From assembly GCF_018139145.2 (NCBI RefSeq), contig NC_059500.1, positions 22,053,437-22,117,436 of the forward strand: a DNA stretch of 64,000 nt. Direction: 5' to 3'. Positions 1 through 11,269 of the stretch are shown here, piece after piece (position 1 is the stretch's first letter; each line of letters starts with the position of its first letter). This stretch comes from Gymnogyps californianus. Taxonomy: Eukaryota; Chordata; Aves; Accipitriformes; Cathartidae. The translations under genes were made by a program, and so were the position numbers. A model generated the notes under the pieces. That model was not told the origin of the DNA. It was given only the letters and a program-made list of their open reading frames with translations, and did no database searches.

Positions 1-897
1 TGAGAACCCCAAGTGGTGCAGCATCTCCAACCCACAAACAGCACGCTACGCAGACTGTGCAGACCCTGTCCATAAAAGAGATTCCCCCCACTTATTATAG
101 GATTTTCTTACAAGGGAACAGCTCTATTCATCATTCCTACTGTCAGGCAGGAAGGATGTTCACACGAGAACTTCTTGCTGCACTGTTAGATACAGGCAAG
201 GCCACACAGGTGGTGTAATAGCCAGTACGTACCCCGTGGGAGCTACCTGCAGGCTCCTCCGTTTCGGTGAGCTGGCTGTGTTCACCCTGAAGCCAGGGAA
301 TTTGTGCAGCAGAGCACAGCTGTGAAGGCCAGGCTGTACGTGCAGCACAGTGCACCTTCTCAGGTTAACAGTTATGTGGATCACCACCTCCTCAACGTAC
401 GATGGTCTTCTGGTCAGGTTCTCCACACCCTGTTAGACCTTTGCCGTACCATTAGATGAGTCAGGCCCTTGAAATACACTTTTTCCTCTCCAGTGAACAT
501 AAAGACAAATTAGACAAGTAGACAAGTAGGTCAGGTGGGAACTTCTACACTGTAGAAATCTGCAGTTTCGCAGATGACAGCTGAGCCCTTGCATTCTCAT
601 TGCTCCTTCAGTTTCTTGACTTTCAACAAACAAGTAACTGGGCTGAAGCAATTGGAAAAGAAAAACTGAACTGAATATCTCTTATTTAATTTAAACGATG
701 TAAACAGACTACAATGGTGGTATGCATTAAGTTACCATGGTTGCAAGTCCAATACGAGATATTAAAATCATCACAGAAGTTCCAAAATATAGCGCAATTA
801 AACAGAAACTGTAAAAAAAAGAAGCCCAAAACCTCCAACATTTGTTACCCACTAAGCTTAAGACATCAGCTGAAATAAAATTAGTTGATAACTTTAC
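1..897. other. No identifiable gene; possible weak exon near 370-430
   Basis: Unique-looking sequence without a recognisable repeat. On the minus strand about 370-430 there is a short open stretch (GVENLTRRPSYVEEVV...) that could follow the 898-963 exon candidate in phase 0, but the acceptor in front of it lacks a good pyrimidine tract. I therefore leave it unannotated as an exon. Nothing else is supported. Confidence 0.4.
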
Positions 898-963
898 TTG
901 TGGTCCAAGGCTGTTACAGGTAGCCATCAGGATCTTGATGGCCTTCTGTGATTTCAAAAGTTC
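898..963 (-). CDS. Candidate internal coding exon, 22 codons, gene unknown
   Basis: On the minus strand a good acceptor (pyrimidine-rich run ending TTTCTAG) is followed by exactly 66 nt, open in phase 0, encoding ELLKSQKAIKILMATCNSLG plus two residues, then a near-consensus donor (CAA|GTAAAG). The segment is amphipathic and looks like real protein, but I do not recognise the family. It lies downstream, in transcription direction, of the terminal exon candidate at 4703-4939, so the two would belong to different genes or different isoforms. A chance combination of splice-like signals and a short open frame remains possible. Confidence 0.4.
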
Positions 964-1193
964 CTAGAAAGACAAGCAGGTGCCTGGAATAAAAAATAAA
1001 ACAACAGAGAAAACCTACTCAGTGCCACCACTTGGTGGCTTTTCCAACATAGCCAAAAAATGTATCTGCAAAAAACGTATTCTTATAATGACAGCAATAC
1101 ACTATATTTTTCAGCACAGATCAGATGTGATAGCTGAAACGACAGTTTCCTTCACTAGCCCCAGCTGGTTTTAATGCATTTGTAGTTAAGAAT

Positions 1194-1447
1194 TTTTCCT
1201 TTGGCAGACCCTTCAGAGCCTGACCACAGCTGGAACTCTAGGCTCTCCTAACACTAACTTAGGCTTACCGTGAATCCTACCCCTATCCCTAGATGTGAGC
1301 TAAGCCTTGGCACGAGGTCTCAAGCCATGGCCAGGATAGAAAAGTTCTCAGGGGGCATCTACTTTTGCAGCCCACTTCTTCCTTTGGCAGACCCATTGCA
1401 GCCTCGCTCCAATTCAAACTCTAAGTGGTCTTTCTCCTAACACTCAC
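1194..1447. repeat. Two diverged direct copies of a ~70-bp unit, ~180 bp apart
   Basis: Copy 1 (about 1194-1260) and copy 2 (about 1375-1447) share the opening TTCCTTTGGCAGACCC, then AGCCT, a CAAACTCTA/GGAACTCTA block and a closing CTCCTAACACT. The spacer between them is not obviously repetitive. This looks like an old local duplication. No family is recognised. Confidence 0.55.
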
Positions 1448-1504
1448 CTGAAATTTTCTCAAAACTGCTGACTGTGAGTAGTCACTAGACAAAGGAAACA
1501 TGGA

Positions 1505-1552
1505 AATGTTGGTGGGAAGGGACCTCTAGAGCTCATCTAGTCCTAAATCTAA
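1505..1552 (-). repeat. Decayed CR1-like 3' tail
   Basis: The plus strand reads GGAAGGGACCTCTAGAGCTC followed by ATCTAGTCC. That is the reverse complement of the standard CR1 3' end (GGACTAGATGA...GAGGTCCCTTCC). Only about 45 bp is recognisable, so age and subfamily cannot be set. Confidence 0.45.
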
Positions 1553-3399
1553 ATCTTTCCAATTTGTGGCTTTTGCCTGCATTTTGTAACTATACAGTCA
1601 CTGTAATTTGGCACTTGACAGATTATTAGCAATATATGATCTTTTCCCCAGAGAAATGATTGATGCTTGGGACTCTCCTACAGTGGGCCACATAGTCTAA
1701 ATCCTTTAATCCTAAATTAAGCACTTTTGCTTTGACCTCTGTAACAGTGTAGACCAGAACTAGTTATCTTTTCTTTAATCAATATTTCTTTTTTTCCCTG
1801 TTGTGAATTGAACGCAGCACAAAGACTGATCAGCACACGTTCCATGCAGGTCATAGAGCAAGAAGTATTGATCAAAAGAAAGACAGTTATTTCTCCTTTG
1901 TGTACATTGTACAATGAAAGCAAAAGTGGCCTGATTCACTTAAGGTAAGCAAACCCAGTGATATCCTGCCAGTGCTTTCACAAGGAGCTCCCCAAAACCT
2001 CATTCTTATATCTGTGATTATAGCACAGTGCATTTGCTTCCACAAAAAAAGAGAACCTATCATAACACAATCAAATATTTTTATTATTTAAGCAAGATTG
2101 TCTCCCTGCTTTTTGGAAGTGTATCCAAAGAGAAAAGCAATACCACAATAAATAGCCCTGAGCAGAATCGTTCATAAATGTGATCCTAACAAACATGATG
2201 AGTACATTACTGGATGGGCAGAGTTTCTCTGAAATGGGAGATGAAGAACTCTTACACAGATGTATATATACAGGATGACTATGCATTTTTCTAGAAGGAA
2301 GTGAAATCTTCTAGGACAGAGAAACTGATCCCTATTTCACCTTCACATTATTGCTGAATTGCAGTCAGAACTACCTCGACACCTTAGACCAAAGTAGCGC
2401 ATGACTTATACAACGGTCACACAGATCAACATCCCTCCCAAACACATGCTAATGATACCTTACAGTCTACACCTCCCAAATCCACTACAGCATTTACAGT
2501 TTATAACTCCTCAGTAGAAGCACACCTCACTGGCCTCGTCAGGGAAATGAATATTCCACCGTACATGAAAGAACTATATTCCAAACTTTTGAAATATGCT
2601 GAAAGCTCCAATTACCAGTGGAGCTAGTCATTCTGGCTAATGTGATTTTGCAAACATACAGTCTCACAAAACCTGCATACAACATTGATATATGTATGCA
2701 AAAATTATAAGTTAAGTAGTTTTTCAACTAATTAACTTGGAGATCATATCTTTCTTCAGTTATTAAGGGGCAGAGAAAGCATGATGTAAAATACTGCATT
2801 ACAACCTCAGGCAGCTCTTTAGCATTCTCACGGGATCATCCTATCTCAAACAGTTTTCTAGTTAAAGAAAACTAAATCAAATTTGTAATATTACTGAAAA
2901 TAACAGAACACTCACCAACATGCATGTGTATATCACTCTTCAGTTAACTTAGTTTTACAGAAGCAAGAAAATGCTCAGATTACTACAATAATGTATACCC
3001 AAACTTACTTAAGGTAGGTGGATATTTATAATCCAATTAAAAAATATATTTCTTACCAAACATAATCAGAAAAAGCAAGCAGAAAAAAGTTGATGTGTTG
3101 GCTTACATTTAGATTCATTAACATTTCAAAACTATGATTAAAGTTTCTTGAAAGACAATGGGGAAGATGCATACAGTTCCCTTTTTTTGGAGCAACAGGA
3201 AATACTCTCAGACTTGTGATGCTCCGGTAACTTCCCCAAGTTTACACTGTCACCCATCGTGCCTCACAACAGTAAAAACACAGTAGTAGAACCACAGAGA
3301 AAAAGAAGGCTGAAAAGGACATTGTGGGTCTCCTCCTCACCACGCATCAAGGCAGGATCAGCTATCTGTGTCCATTTCAGAGAAATCTTCTTCAAGCAG

Positions 3400-3700
3400 T
3401 TCTTAAAAAGGCTCCTGATGATGATAGTAATATCAGCTCCCACAGCAATCTTCTGTAGTGCTCCATTATCCATACTGCCAGAAAGTGTTTCCTAATGGCT
3501 AACTTCAACCTTTTTTTTTTTGCATAACTTCTAAGCTCATTAGTTTTTGTCCTACTCGTCACCTTCTAAGCTCAGTATTTTTTGTCCTACTCATCACAGT
3601 CATGGAGAACAGATTACTCCCCTCCTCTCTACAACAAACCTTTATATATTTGAAAACTGCAATCTAATGCCATTCTTATAGTGTCCCTGCGTACAAAATT
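3400..3700 (-). repeat. Ancient CR1/L3-type LINE 3' relic
   Basis: The plus strand carries the reverse complement of the amniote CR1/L3 3' region in the expected order: AGAAAGTGTTTCCTAATGGC, then a TTTTTGTCCTAC block, then CATGGAGAACAGATTACTCC, then a TTTATATATTTGAAAACTGC block. Divergence from modern avian CR1 is high, so the insertion is old. The TTTTTGTCCTAC block is present twice because of an internal 35-bp duplication, listed separately. Confidence 0.6.
3528..3597. repeat. 35-bp tandem duplication inside the LINE relic
   Basis: Two adjacent 35-bp units (3528-3562 and 3563-3597) both begin CTTCTAAGCTCA and end TTTTTGTCCTACTC(G/A)TCAC, with a few substitutions between them. The ancestral LINE has one such segment, so the duplication happened after insertion. 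Confidence 0.7.
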
Positions 3701-4482
3701 ACATTTTCTTCTTTGTAGGTATATGAATTCTAACCAGAAATAAAGGACAGTTTCCATCACCTTGACGACTACATGCTGAAGTTGTCTCCATACTAACACC
3801 AACCTGGGTAACTATAAACTCTTTGTATTAGAAAATCTTAGGACTTCATATACATATTTCACAACAATTGACTTACCAAAATAAAGGTGAAAGTAGATTG
3901 AAGAGGTCATCTAATTCCCCCTTTCCCCAGGAGATCATACTTGGTTAAAATTTAATCAGTGTTCTTACTTATTATTTCTCTGTATAACACAGTGGGAGTT
4001 AATTAGTCCAACATAATTTCCATATAGCAGGCTTTACTTATGTTGACTACTATCAGAATCAGTACTGTTATCATTATCTAAAGTGCCACCCGGGTGGAAG
4101 TCTTCACAATTAACAAGTTCAACGGGTTCAACAAAATCCAAGTGCTAGGTTGCACATTCTTGAGTGCCATCTACCGGTACTTTAGCTATTCAGACATTAT
4201 CTTAGAGCTAACTGAGCTGGTCCAAGGCCGACTGCACTGAACAAGTAATGTAAGTTGCTTTTCCTGTTAACTGAGTGATAGTGTTTATTTTCGTGTAATC
4301 ACAGGCACTATCAGAGGGTCTTCTGGGCAATAAGTGTGTGAGTTGCCACAAATTGGAGACCACAGCCACACAAAAAAAATTGCATTTCTAATGTGTTCCT
4401 GTGTTAATTCTGATGAAATCAACAGAGAAAGATGCTTAGTTTCACAACACAACAATATGATTCCAGTTAATTTTAACACAGG
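3701..4482. other. No gene seen; possible faint CR1 traces
   Basis: About 3900-3940 (AGAGGTCATCTAATTCCCCC) resembles a reversed CR1 tail. About 4100-4160 (TTCAACAAAATCCAAGTGCT) resembles the CR1 segment TTCAACAAGGCCAAGTGC. Both are too short and diverged to call firmly. The rest is unremarkable. Confidence 0.35.
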
Positions 4483-4488
4483 TTTATT
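4483..4488 (-). promoter_or_regulatory. Candidate poly(A) signal AATAAA
   Basis: AATAAA on the minus strand, about 215 nt downstream of the stop codon of the terminal exon candidate at 4703-4939, a plausible 3'-UTR distance. The hexamer is common in AT-rich DNA, so its value depends on that exon being real. Confidence 0.35.
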
Positions 4489-4702
4489 TCTATACTATAA
4501 AATTTACACTACTTTTTACCTTGTCAAGTTTTATAACATCTCAGAGGCCCTGAACAACAGTGTTTTATAGACATGCCTGCTTATACCTCTCTGCATGGGG
4601 CATAACAAACACAACTTAAAATTACCTTAGAACCATATTTTTTTACATAGGAAAAGCAAGTGCTCTAACTTTTAACAGCACATCCAATCAACACATAGCT
4701 CG

Positions 4703-4939
4703 TCAGCCCTCAGAACTCTGTTCCTTAACGCTCCTCTGTTCACTAGGAAGAACTGTAGTTAACAGGCTACCTTCCTCCTTTAAGCCTCCAGCCTGGGCAG
4801 CCCAGTATCCATTTACAGTTGGGTTAAGTGAAGGCAGCTTTTTGTACAAGACTGAAGAGAAGTGCAAACTCATCTTTGGACCCACATCAAGACGCTTAGT
4901 TAGCCACTTCGCTTCTGCACCCACTGGGTCAACAGGACC
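4703..4939 (-). CDS. Candidate terminal coding exon, gene unknown
   Basis: On the minus strand a pyrimidine-rich acceptor (TATATGTTTTTAG) is followed at 4939 by 78 open codons in phase 0 and a stop. The peptide begins GPVDPVGAEAKWLTKRLDVG and ends SVKEQSSEG; it is mixed hydrophobic and basic, then acidic, without low complexity. The TAG of the acceptor itself closes the frame upstream, as expected at an exon edge. Several CpGs lie inside, unlike the flanks. An AATAAA lies about 215 nt beyond the stop. I do not recognise the protein. Upstream exons would lie at higher coordinates, but no phase-compatible one was identified. Confidence 0.42.
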   Translation of the reverse strand, partial: GPVDPVGAEAKWLTKRLDVGPKMSLHFSSVLYKKLPSLNPTVNGYWAAQAGGLKEEGSLLTTVLPSEQRSVKEQSSEG

Positions 4940-7900
4940 CTAAAAACATATAAACTGAAAAGAAAAATTCCAGTCTGTATTATAGGACACAATGATGGCA
5001 AAAAAATTGTTTAGTTTCCTATGGGTCTCAAAACAGAAGTGTTTTAACCTTGACCGTATAAGCCTGTAAAATTGTCCTCAGTTCTTCTCAGTAACATCAA
5101 AGAGAGTGCTGGCTCCTTTCCTAATCATTCTGCTACACTTAGCAGAGAGAAAAATCACCTGGGGTTTTATGCTGCAGATCACAAACATTACTATACCACA
5201 AACAAGGAACAAGAAATGCTATTTGACCAACCTGCAACTAAATCTGAATCTAAACTATTGATAATTAATTTCCCTAACAGCAATTAAGACATGATGCAAC
5301 TCATTCATTACTTGACTTTAACAGATAAACCACCCCACGTGCCTCTCCCAGCACCCATCTCTGGCCCAGCATCACAGAGCCTGAAGCACTGTGGCTGCAT
5401 CTGCACATGTGTTTTGGCTTGGGGCAGGGGTGCAGTTTCAAAGCAAATCCCCCACTGTCTCCAAAGGCCAGGCCAGACCACAAAGCAGTCTGGGTGCATA
5501 CAAAGTACCTTCCTCTCAGAGGAAGCAAACCCGGAATTTCCACTTGATGTGCACACCAAATGTGCTCCAATCCCTTGTTAGGCGCTTGAAGGTTTCTGGC
5601 ACTTCACCCTTCTCCTAAGCAGCACCAGTCAGTGTGTGCTGCATTTCCCCTGAGAAATCACCCAGGTATAGGCCTACAAGGTTTTCTGTGGAGACATCAG
5701 GTGCACACCAACAACCAGGAAGGGTCACAGACGTAAAAGACCTGGGATGACATGTTCAAAAAAACCTTGTCTGCACAAAGCTGATGGTGGCCAAGTGTGA
5801 CCAAGGAGGTAACACGTGAAGAAGGGAAGTCTCACCAGCTACAAAGATATCTATGGCTGGTGGAGAAAAGGGGGAAGATGACTCAGAGAAAAACTGGGAA
5901 TCCATCCCCTTTCCATTACACTTACTACCCTGGCAAATGGCATTCACAGGTAACCACTTTTCCTCCACTCCATTTGACACATTCCTAGATGCTCAACATG
6001 CCTCTCCACTGCATCCGTGAAGAGACAGATGACATCCTGTAAAAGTGTTGCTCAGGAACACAAACCATTGGCAGAGGGCTGAGCATGCAGTTGTTGAAGG
6101 CGTTGCTCCTTGCTGTTTCAGTATGATGGAAAAGCGAGCTCATCTGCATCCTCACAGATGTAGCACAGAGAATGGCAGGCACTCCCAGGGCAGAGGATTT
6201 GGGGAATCTGGTCCGTAATGCAGTGCCTGTCTCCTCACAGTCAGCCAGCCACAGGCACTTCCAGGCAGGATGTGGTAAAGATGGTGAAATGGGACACGGG
6301 CTCCTTTGCAGTGTCAACAGCACAGGCACAGCATAACCCACAATGCAGAGAGGCACACAGGCACACTTACTCTCCCTGCTTTGGTGTGCAAGGTTTTATA
6401 TGGATAATTGTATCAAGGGCTATGACATGGCACCATCTGTGTGAGACAGGACAGTACAGCATTCCTTAAACTAGCCCACTTAAGGGAACAGCAGGCAATC
6501 AATCAAAAATATATGGGGTAAGTTTCATTTGGACAACCTCAAACCACATGTGAAATGGTGATAGATGATCAAGGGAAACAGACTAAATCTGATTGAAAGT
6601 AAAATGCCCAAATCACATTCAGAGTGGATATAAGGTCTCCAGCATCACCTGCTTCAACCTATTGACTCACTCCTATTGCTTGCTAAGGTCAGCACAGCTA
6701 ATGAAATCAGAGTAACCTCTCTGACTGCCCAAGAAAGTAAAAGACAGACAGACCCCCTGTGGAGAGACCTGTAGCATGTGCTTGGCACAGACCTGTCTGG
6801 CCAGGTTTCACCTTTGAGGCAAAGATGGATTGATTAAAAAACATTCACAAGGAAAAGCCCACTGTGCATACCCTAGCTGACAAAGCCCTTGTGGGAAGAC
6901 AGTTGCATCAGATGCAGATACTACTTCAGCTTTGGTGTCATCAGAGCACCCTCCAAACAGCAGATTTTAAGCAGACTGGTTCTACCTGCCTATGAGGTAG
7001 TCTTATGCAAGGCACACTACGGGAAGGGTGAAGGAGAAAGTAGTTGCCTTATGCTGCTGCACTAGAACAGCTCCCTAACAACCAGTCTTACAAAATCTGC
7101 AATGTAAGGGAATTTAACACTCGATCAGCCCAATGGAGGGAAAAGGCTGTCAACTGACATAACTGTAAATGAATTAAATTAAGAGTTCTTAAAAGATGGA
7201 CAACTAATTTATACACCATTTGCAAGACACATCTTAAAAATTTACAGTATAAATAACCTTCAAACCTGTCATAAAAGCTAAACTTATCTCAACTAAGACT
7301 ATTATCACATCTCTTCTTCCCCACCTGACAGTGAGAACTTTACCCCATGATTAGAAGCCATGTCAAGTGATAGCAGTGTAGATAAAAAACCAGGTAGGTC
7401 CCCCTTGCTACATCATCAACAAAGGTACCTCACTTTTATAGTGTACATAAGGCCCTGAGCATTTGCTGTTATTTGATTTTGGGATCAAGAAAACTACTGA
7501 GAGACCTACATGTAAGGTGTCCTTAGTTTTCTTTTTCTTTTGAGGCTGGTAGTTAAAAGTATTCCAACCTCATTCAGACTTTCCCTCCCAGTAATACTCT
7601 GCCAAGAAATCCAGCTGTGGGCCTTAAAAATTAAAGGACTTGCCATTATTGTACCTATGAGGTAAATGAATCATTTAATCTGTGATATAATTTAACACTC
7701 AGTGCATTCTTCATTTAGCACTTCCATGTTACAGCTTTCAGTACGAGCTTCCTCATTTTGTTACATGCTGTTCAGTACACAAAAATAAAACACTTTACTC
7801 AGTGCCTTGTCTTAAATTTTTCATTCAGTTTCTGCTTTTCTCTTTCACAGCTATACACCTGAGTCAAAGCTTCCCACCAACACACCCCCAAAAATTCTGA

Positions 7901-10900
7901 CCCAGCATTATGATTCCACTTGGTTTTGCAAATAAATCTGGTTTAATTACAGATTAAGTTATGATCTAAAGTGCAACACCTTTAAATGCTGGGCTGTTCA
8001 AAAAGAGCTACATTTTGCAGCATCAGTTCATCTGCAACAGAATGTAAATCTCAAAATCAAGACAAGTACTTAAAGTTCTTGACTTCAAAGAACTCAGAGA
8101 TGATTAAATAGCAGCCCTCAAACCAACCACTTGAATTCAAAATTGCTCTAACTTCAGCAGTTTTGTGAGTGTAGTGGTTGCAGTATAGAGACTTCACTGC
8201 ATGTTAGTATTCAGTGTACTCTCCATGTCTGAAATAAAACAAAGCCTCTTATTAGCCACAACCAGGTCCAGAACCCCTGGTAGGTTCTATGTCTCATATG
8301 CAAAAATGAATGTACAACTCAGGAACACAGGTGGAAAACAAAACACTACTGTACACATTTCTGCATTGCCGAATTAACAGCTACTACATAAGAACATATT
8401 TAATATTTACACACTAAAATACTTATTTTCCCAAATAATTGAGTAACCAAAGCGTAAATAGTTAATAAGATAGAAGTGCGCATTTGCCACAGAATGTGAG
8501 GAATTTCTAGACAGATAAATGCTAAGATGGTTCTCCAATGCCCTGTACCCTTGTTCCAGGCGCTGGTGTACACAGGGAGAAGCACAAATTACCAAACCAC
8601 AGCAGTAACAAGTGAGCTTCATTGTGTGCAGAAACACATCTTACGAAAGAGAGGCTCATCATATTATAGTGGAGTAGTCAAGTGACATTCACAAAAACTT
8701 TTAAAGATTCAAATACATTAATGCAAGAAGCTCTCCATATAGGATAAAGACACAGAGCCTGATCCTGACCTCTGACAACTTCTAAACACATTAATGCTTC
8801 TAAGTCATCAGAGCCACTCCCTATTTACATTAGATGAGATTAGAGCCAATCACAGTGTAATACAAAAATATACTTGTGCTGTATTTTTTCAACTCAAGGC
8901 CAAAAGTTTCATTCTTGCTTCAGTATTTGCTTTAGTTCTGACTAACAAAAGCCAGACTCTTAGACATGATTTATTAGTTTCCAACTGAAGAAATACAGAA
9001 AAAGAGAAGTGGTAAATTGTCAAAGACGGACTTTAAAAAGGAGCACACTTTCAGTTGGTTAGGCACCTACCTGCTTTTCATTGCTTTGGAAATCTCCTCT
9101 TTTGGAAGTTTGATTATGGGAGTAACATTGTCACAGTAAAAAAAACAAACAAAAAAAAAACCAGTAATAGCTGAGCCCAAGTTCTACAATGTAGTGAGAA
9201 ATCAACCTTTACTTGACCCAAATGACAATGGATTGCCTAGTGTTTATGAACAAAGCTAAGCCTTCATTAAGGAAAAGCAGAGCATTGAGCACTGCTGACT
9301 GAAGTCTGCAAGACTCAATGTATGGATTCAGGAATCCATTCACCTACGTTTCCTCATGGGACTAGCTCTCATCCTTCTCTTGTACAAGAGTGTAGATTGC
9401 ACGCAGCTCTGTTACACAAGCGGTGTAGGAAAGACAGGATTAGCCGTGATGGCTGGTTAAATGTTCAGTTTACAAAGGATTTAAAAAATAACAGCAAGAA
9501 AAAATACTCTTTCTTTTCAAAACTTGGACAATGTAAAAGAAAAAGCTTTGAACTGTTGCAACGAACATGTGTTTCCTTAAGAGGTCAGTTTGGTCTGGGT
9601 CAGAATTCAAAGTCCAGGGGTTGGAAACTTGGTGCTCAGCCTGAGCACCTCTCACTGATTCCCACTGGGAGAACTCAGGATTGCCAAGCTTGCCTGACCT
9701 GAGCTGGTACTGCAATAGGCAGACTTACCTGCCCAAAACGCAGTTTTTTGGGTCCTGAAAGCAGAACAGCTATGAAAGCATGGTGCTGCACCCATGCAAA
9801 TTTGCTTGGCTGTGATTTAGGATTTATTAACTTGGACACAGCTTTAGGCTAACATGACTGGTCTATTTCTGATTCCACAAGTGTGGTCAGGGCAGCTCTG
9901 CCTTTCATCCTACATGGATATGTTATAAGATTCTTAATCTGTAAAAATAAAGATCTTATTGAATGGTTATCCTCCTAACAATCCTGTGAGGACAGATTTC
10001 TGCAATGCCCCAAATAAATGCTGTGTATTATTCATAAAGACACTTGTTGGTTCTGGATGTTTAAAACTGGAGCCAAATTCTGAATGGTACTCACTATCTT
10101 TTTGCTTCTCTCATCATTCTTTTGGATCCTACTACTTTGCCTGTACTACGGTCCAATGAGGCAATAGCAGTTTCTGAAATGAGGCTTTGATAAATCATAG
10201 AGCAGTGTCAAAATAAAACAGGAAGAAACCCACCTAGCAGAGATTAATTCAGAAGGCTTGCCATAGTTCTGAAATTCAACGAAACTGATTATACAACCAG
10301 CTTGGGCTAAGAACATAGGATAGAGAGGAGATGTTCAAAGCTTATATCTGGAGCACACTGAACTGTTGGAGCTCTATGGAAAGGACCATACTATCGATTT
10401 GAAAGATTAGGGAGAAAGATTAGTGAATGAACAACCTGTGCATTTGGAAAACGTGCATTTGGAAAAAAAAGATACGTTTAGCCTCCGTATATGCAGGGGT
10501 AAGTTTGACACTTTTAAGACAGAGCAAACTGTCATTTTAAGAACCACATCACACATTCACTGCTTTTTAAACCTGGAACAGCCCAATCGTGTATGCATTC
10601 ACAGTCCCGGTAAAGAGTGCAGAGTAGATTAGTCACTGGTGCAAGGCTATCAGAGTGCTTAGCTTTAAGAAAGCTTTTTTAGTTGGTAATGTGTCAGAGA
10701 TATCCAGATCTTCATAGATAGTGCTTTAGACATTCAAGTGTAATTCCACACAAAATACCAAAAATGATAAAGTGGAGTTTTCTGGTCCACTCAGCACATG
10801 TGCATTATCAACCAGACAACTCTCAATTATTCAGTAACTCATTGATGCATACAAGTAACCCTGCCTTGTGCCCACAGACCAGTCTGTGGCACAATGTCAG

Positions 10901-11269
10901 CATCAGGGATATAAGTAGAGCACATAGTTCTCAGATCACCCCCACTTCACCTTCTGCTCTTCCAAGCTGTCCCTGCTGTCTCCAGGCTACAGTTTACAAG
11001 TTTTCTAAACTTACAAACATACTACGTATGCTCTTACAGCTTAATTTACAGAATTGTTATATAATCCGTATTTTCACTTCATCTGGGTTTTCTCAACCCT
11101 TCTCTCCTCCAAATACTCTGACAAAATGGAAAGAAACCATACAATAGTTGCACGACTGTATTTTACTTTTGCATTAAATGTGTCCCTGATTCAGTACTTC
11201 TCTGAAAGAACCAGTATGATGTTGTAACAAGATTTCTGTCTATAATGCATTTTCTGCCTTACACTCACT
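4940..11269. other. No gene or clear repeat; weak splice-like segments
   Basis: More than 6 kb of mixed sequence with A-rich patches (for example 9137-9161). Two minus-strand segments have near-consensus splice sites: 6371-6436 (66 nt, acceptor TCTCACACAG, donor GTAAGT) and 9729-9754 (26 nt, acceptor TTCTGCTTTCAG, donor CAG|GTAAGT). Phase at 6371-6436 does not join to the terminal exon at 4939 without meeting a stop. These may be chance. Confidence 0.4.
9729..9754 (-). other. Possible 26-nt microexon flanked by consensus splice sites
   Basis: Minus strand: acceptor GTTCTGCTTTCAG, 26 nt, donor CAG|GTAAGT. Both signals match consensus very well. All three frames are open, which is uninformative at this length. 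The size is not a multiple of three, so inclusion would change frame. It could be a chance pair in 64 kb. Confidence 0.22.

Larger units (their letters stand above)
964..3399. other. No gene seen; diverged duplication and one faint LINE tail
   Basis: Contains the diverged direct repeat listed at 1194-1447 and a very decayed CR1-type tail at about 1505-1552. The rest (1560-3399) is AT-rich sequence without a recognisable repeat or gene. Short open frames here have no coding character. Confidence 0.5.

Noticed and set aside
6371..6436. 66-nt minus-strand exon candidate upstream of 4939
   Set aside because: Splice signals are good, but joining its only open phase to the terminal exon candidate at 4939 meets a stop within about 14 codons.
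9071..9133. Minus-strand exon ending NVTPIIKLPKEEISKAMKS at a good donor (GTAGGT)
   Set aside because: No AG acceptor lies between the T-rich tract and the frame; the nearest AG would leave only 28 nt.
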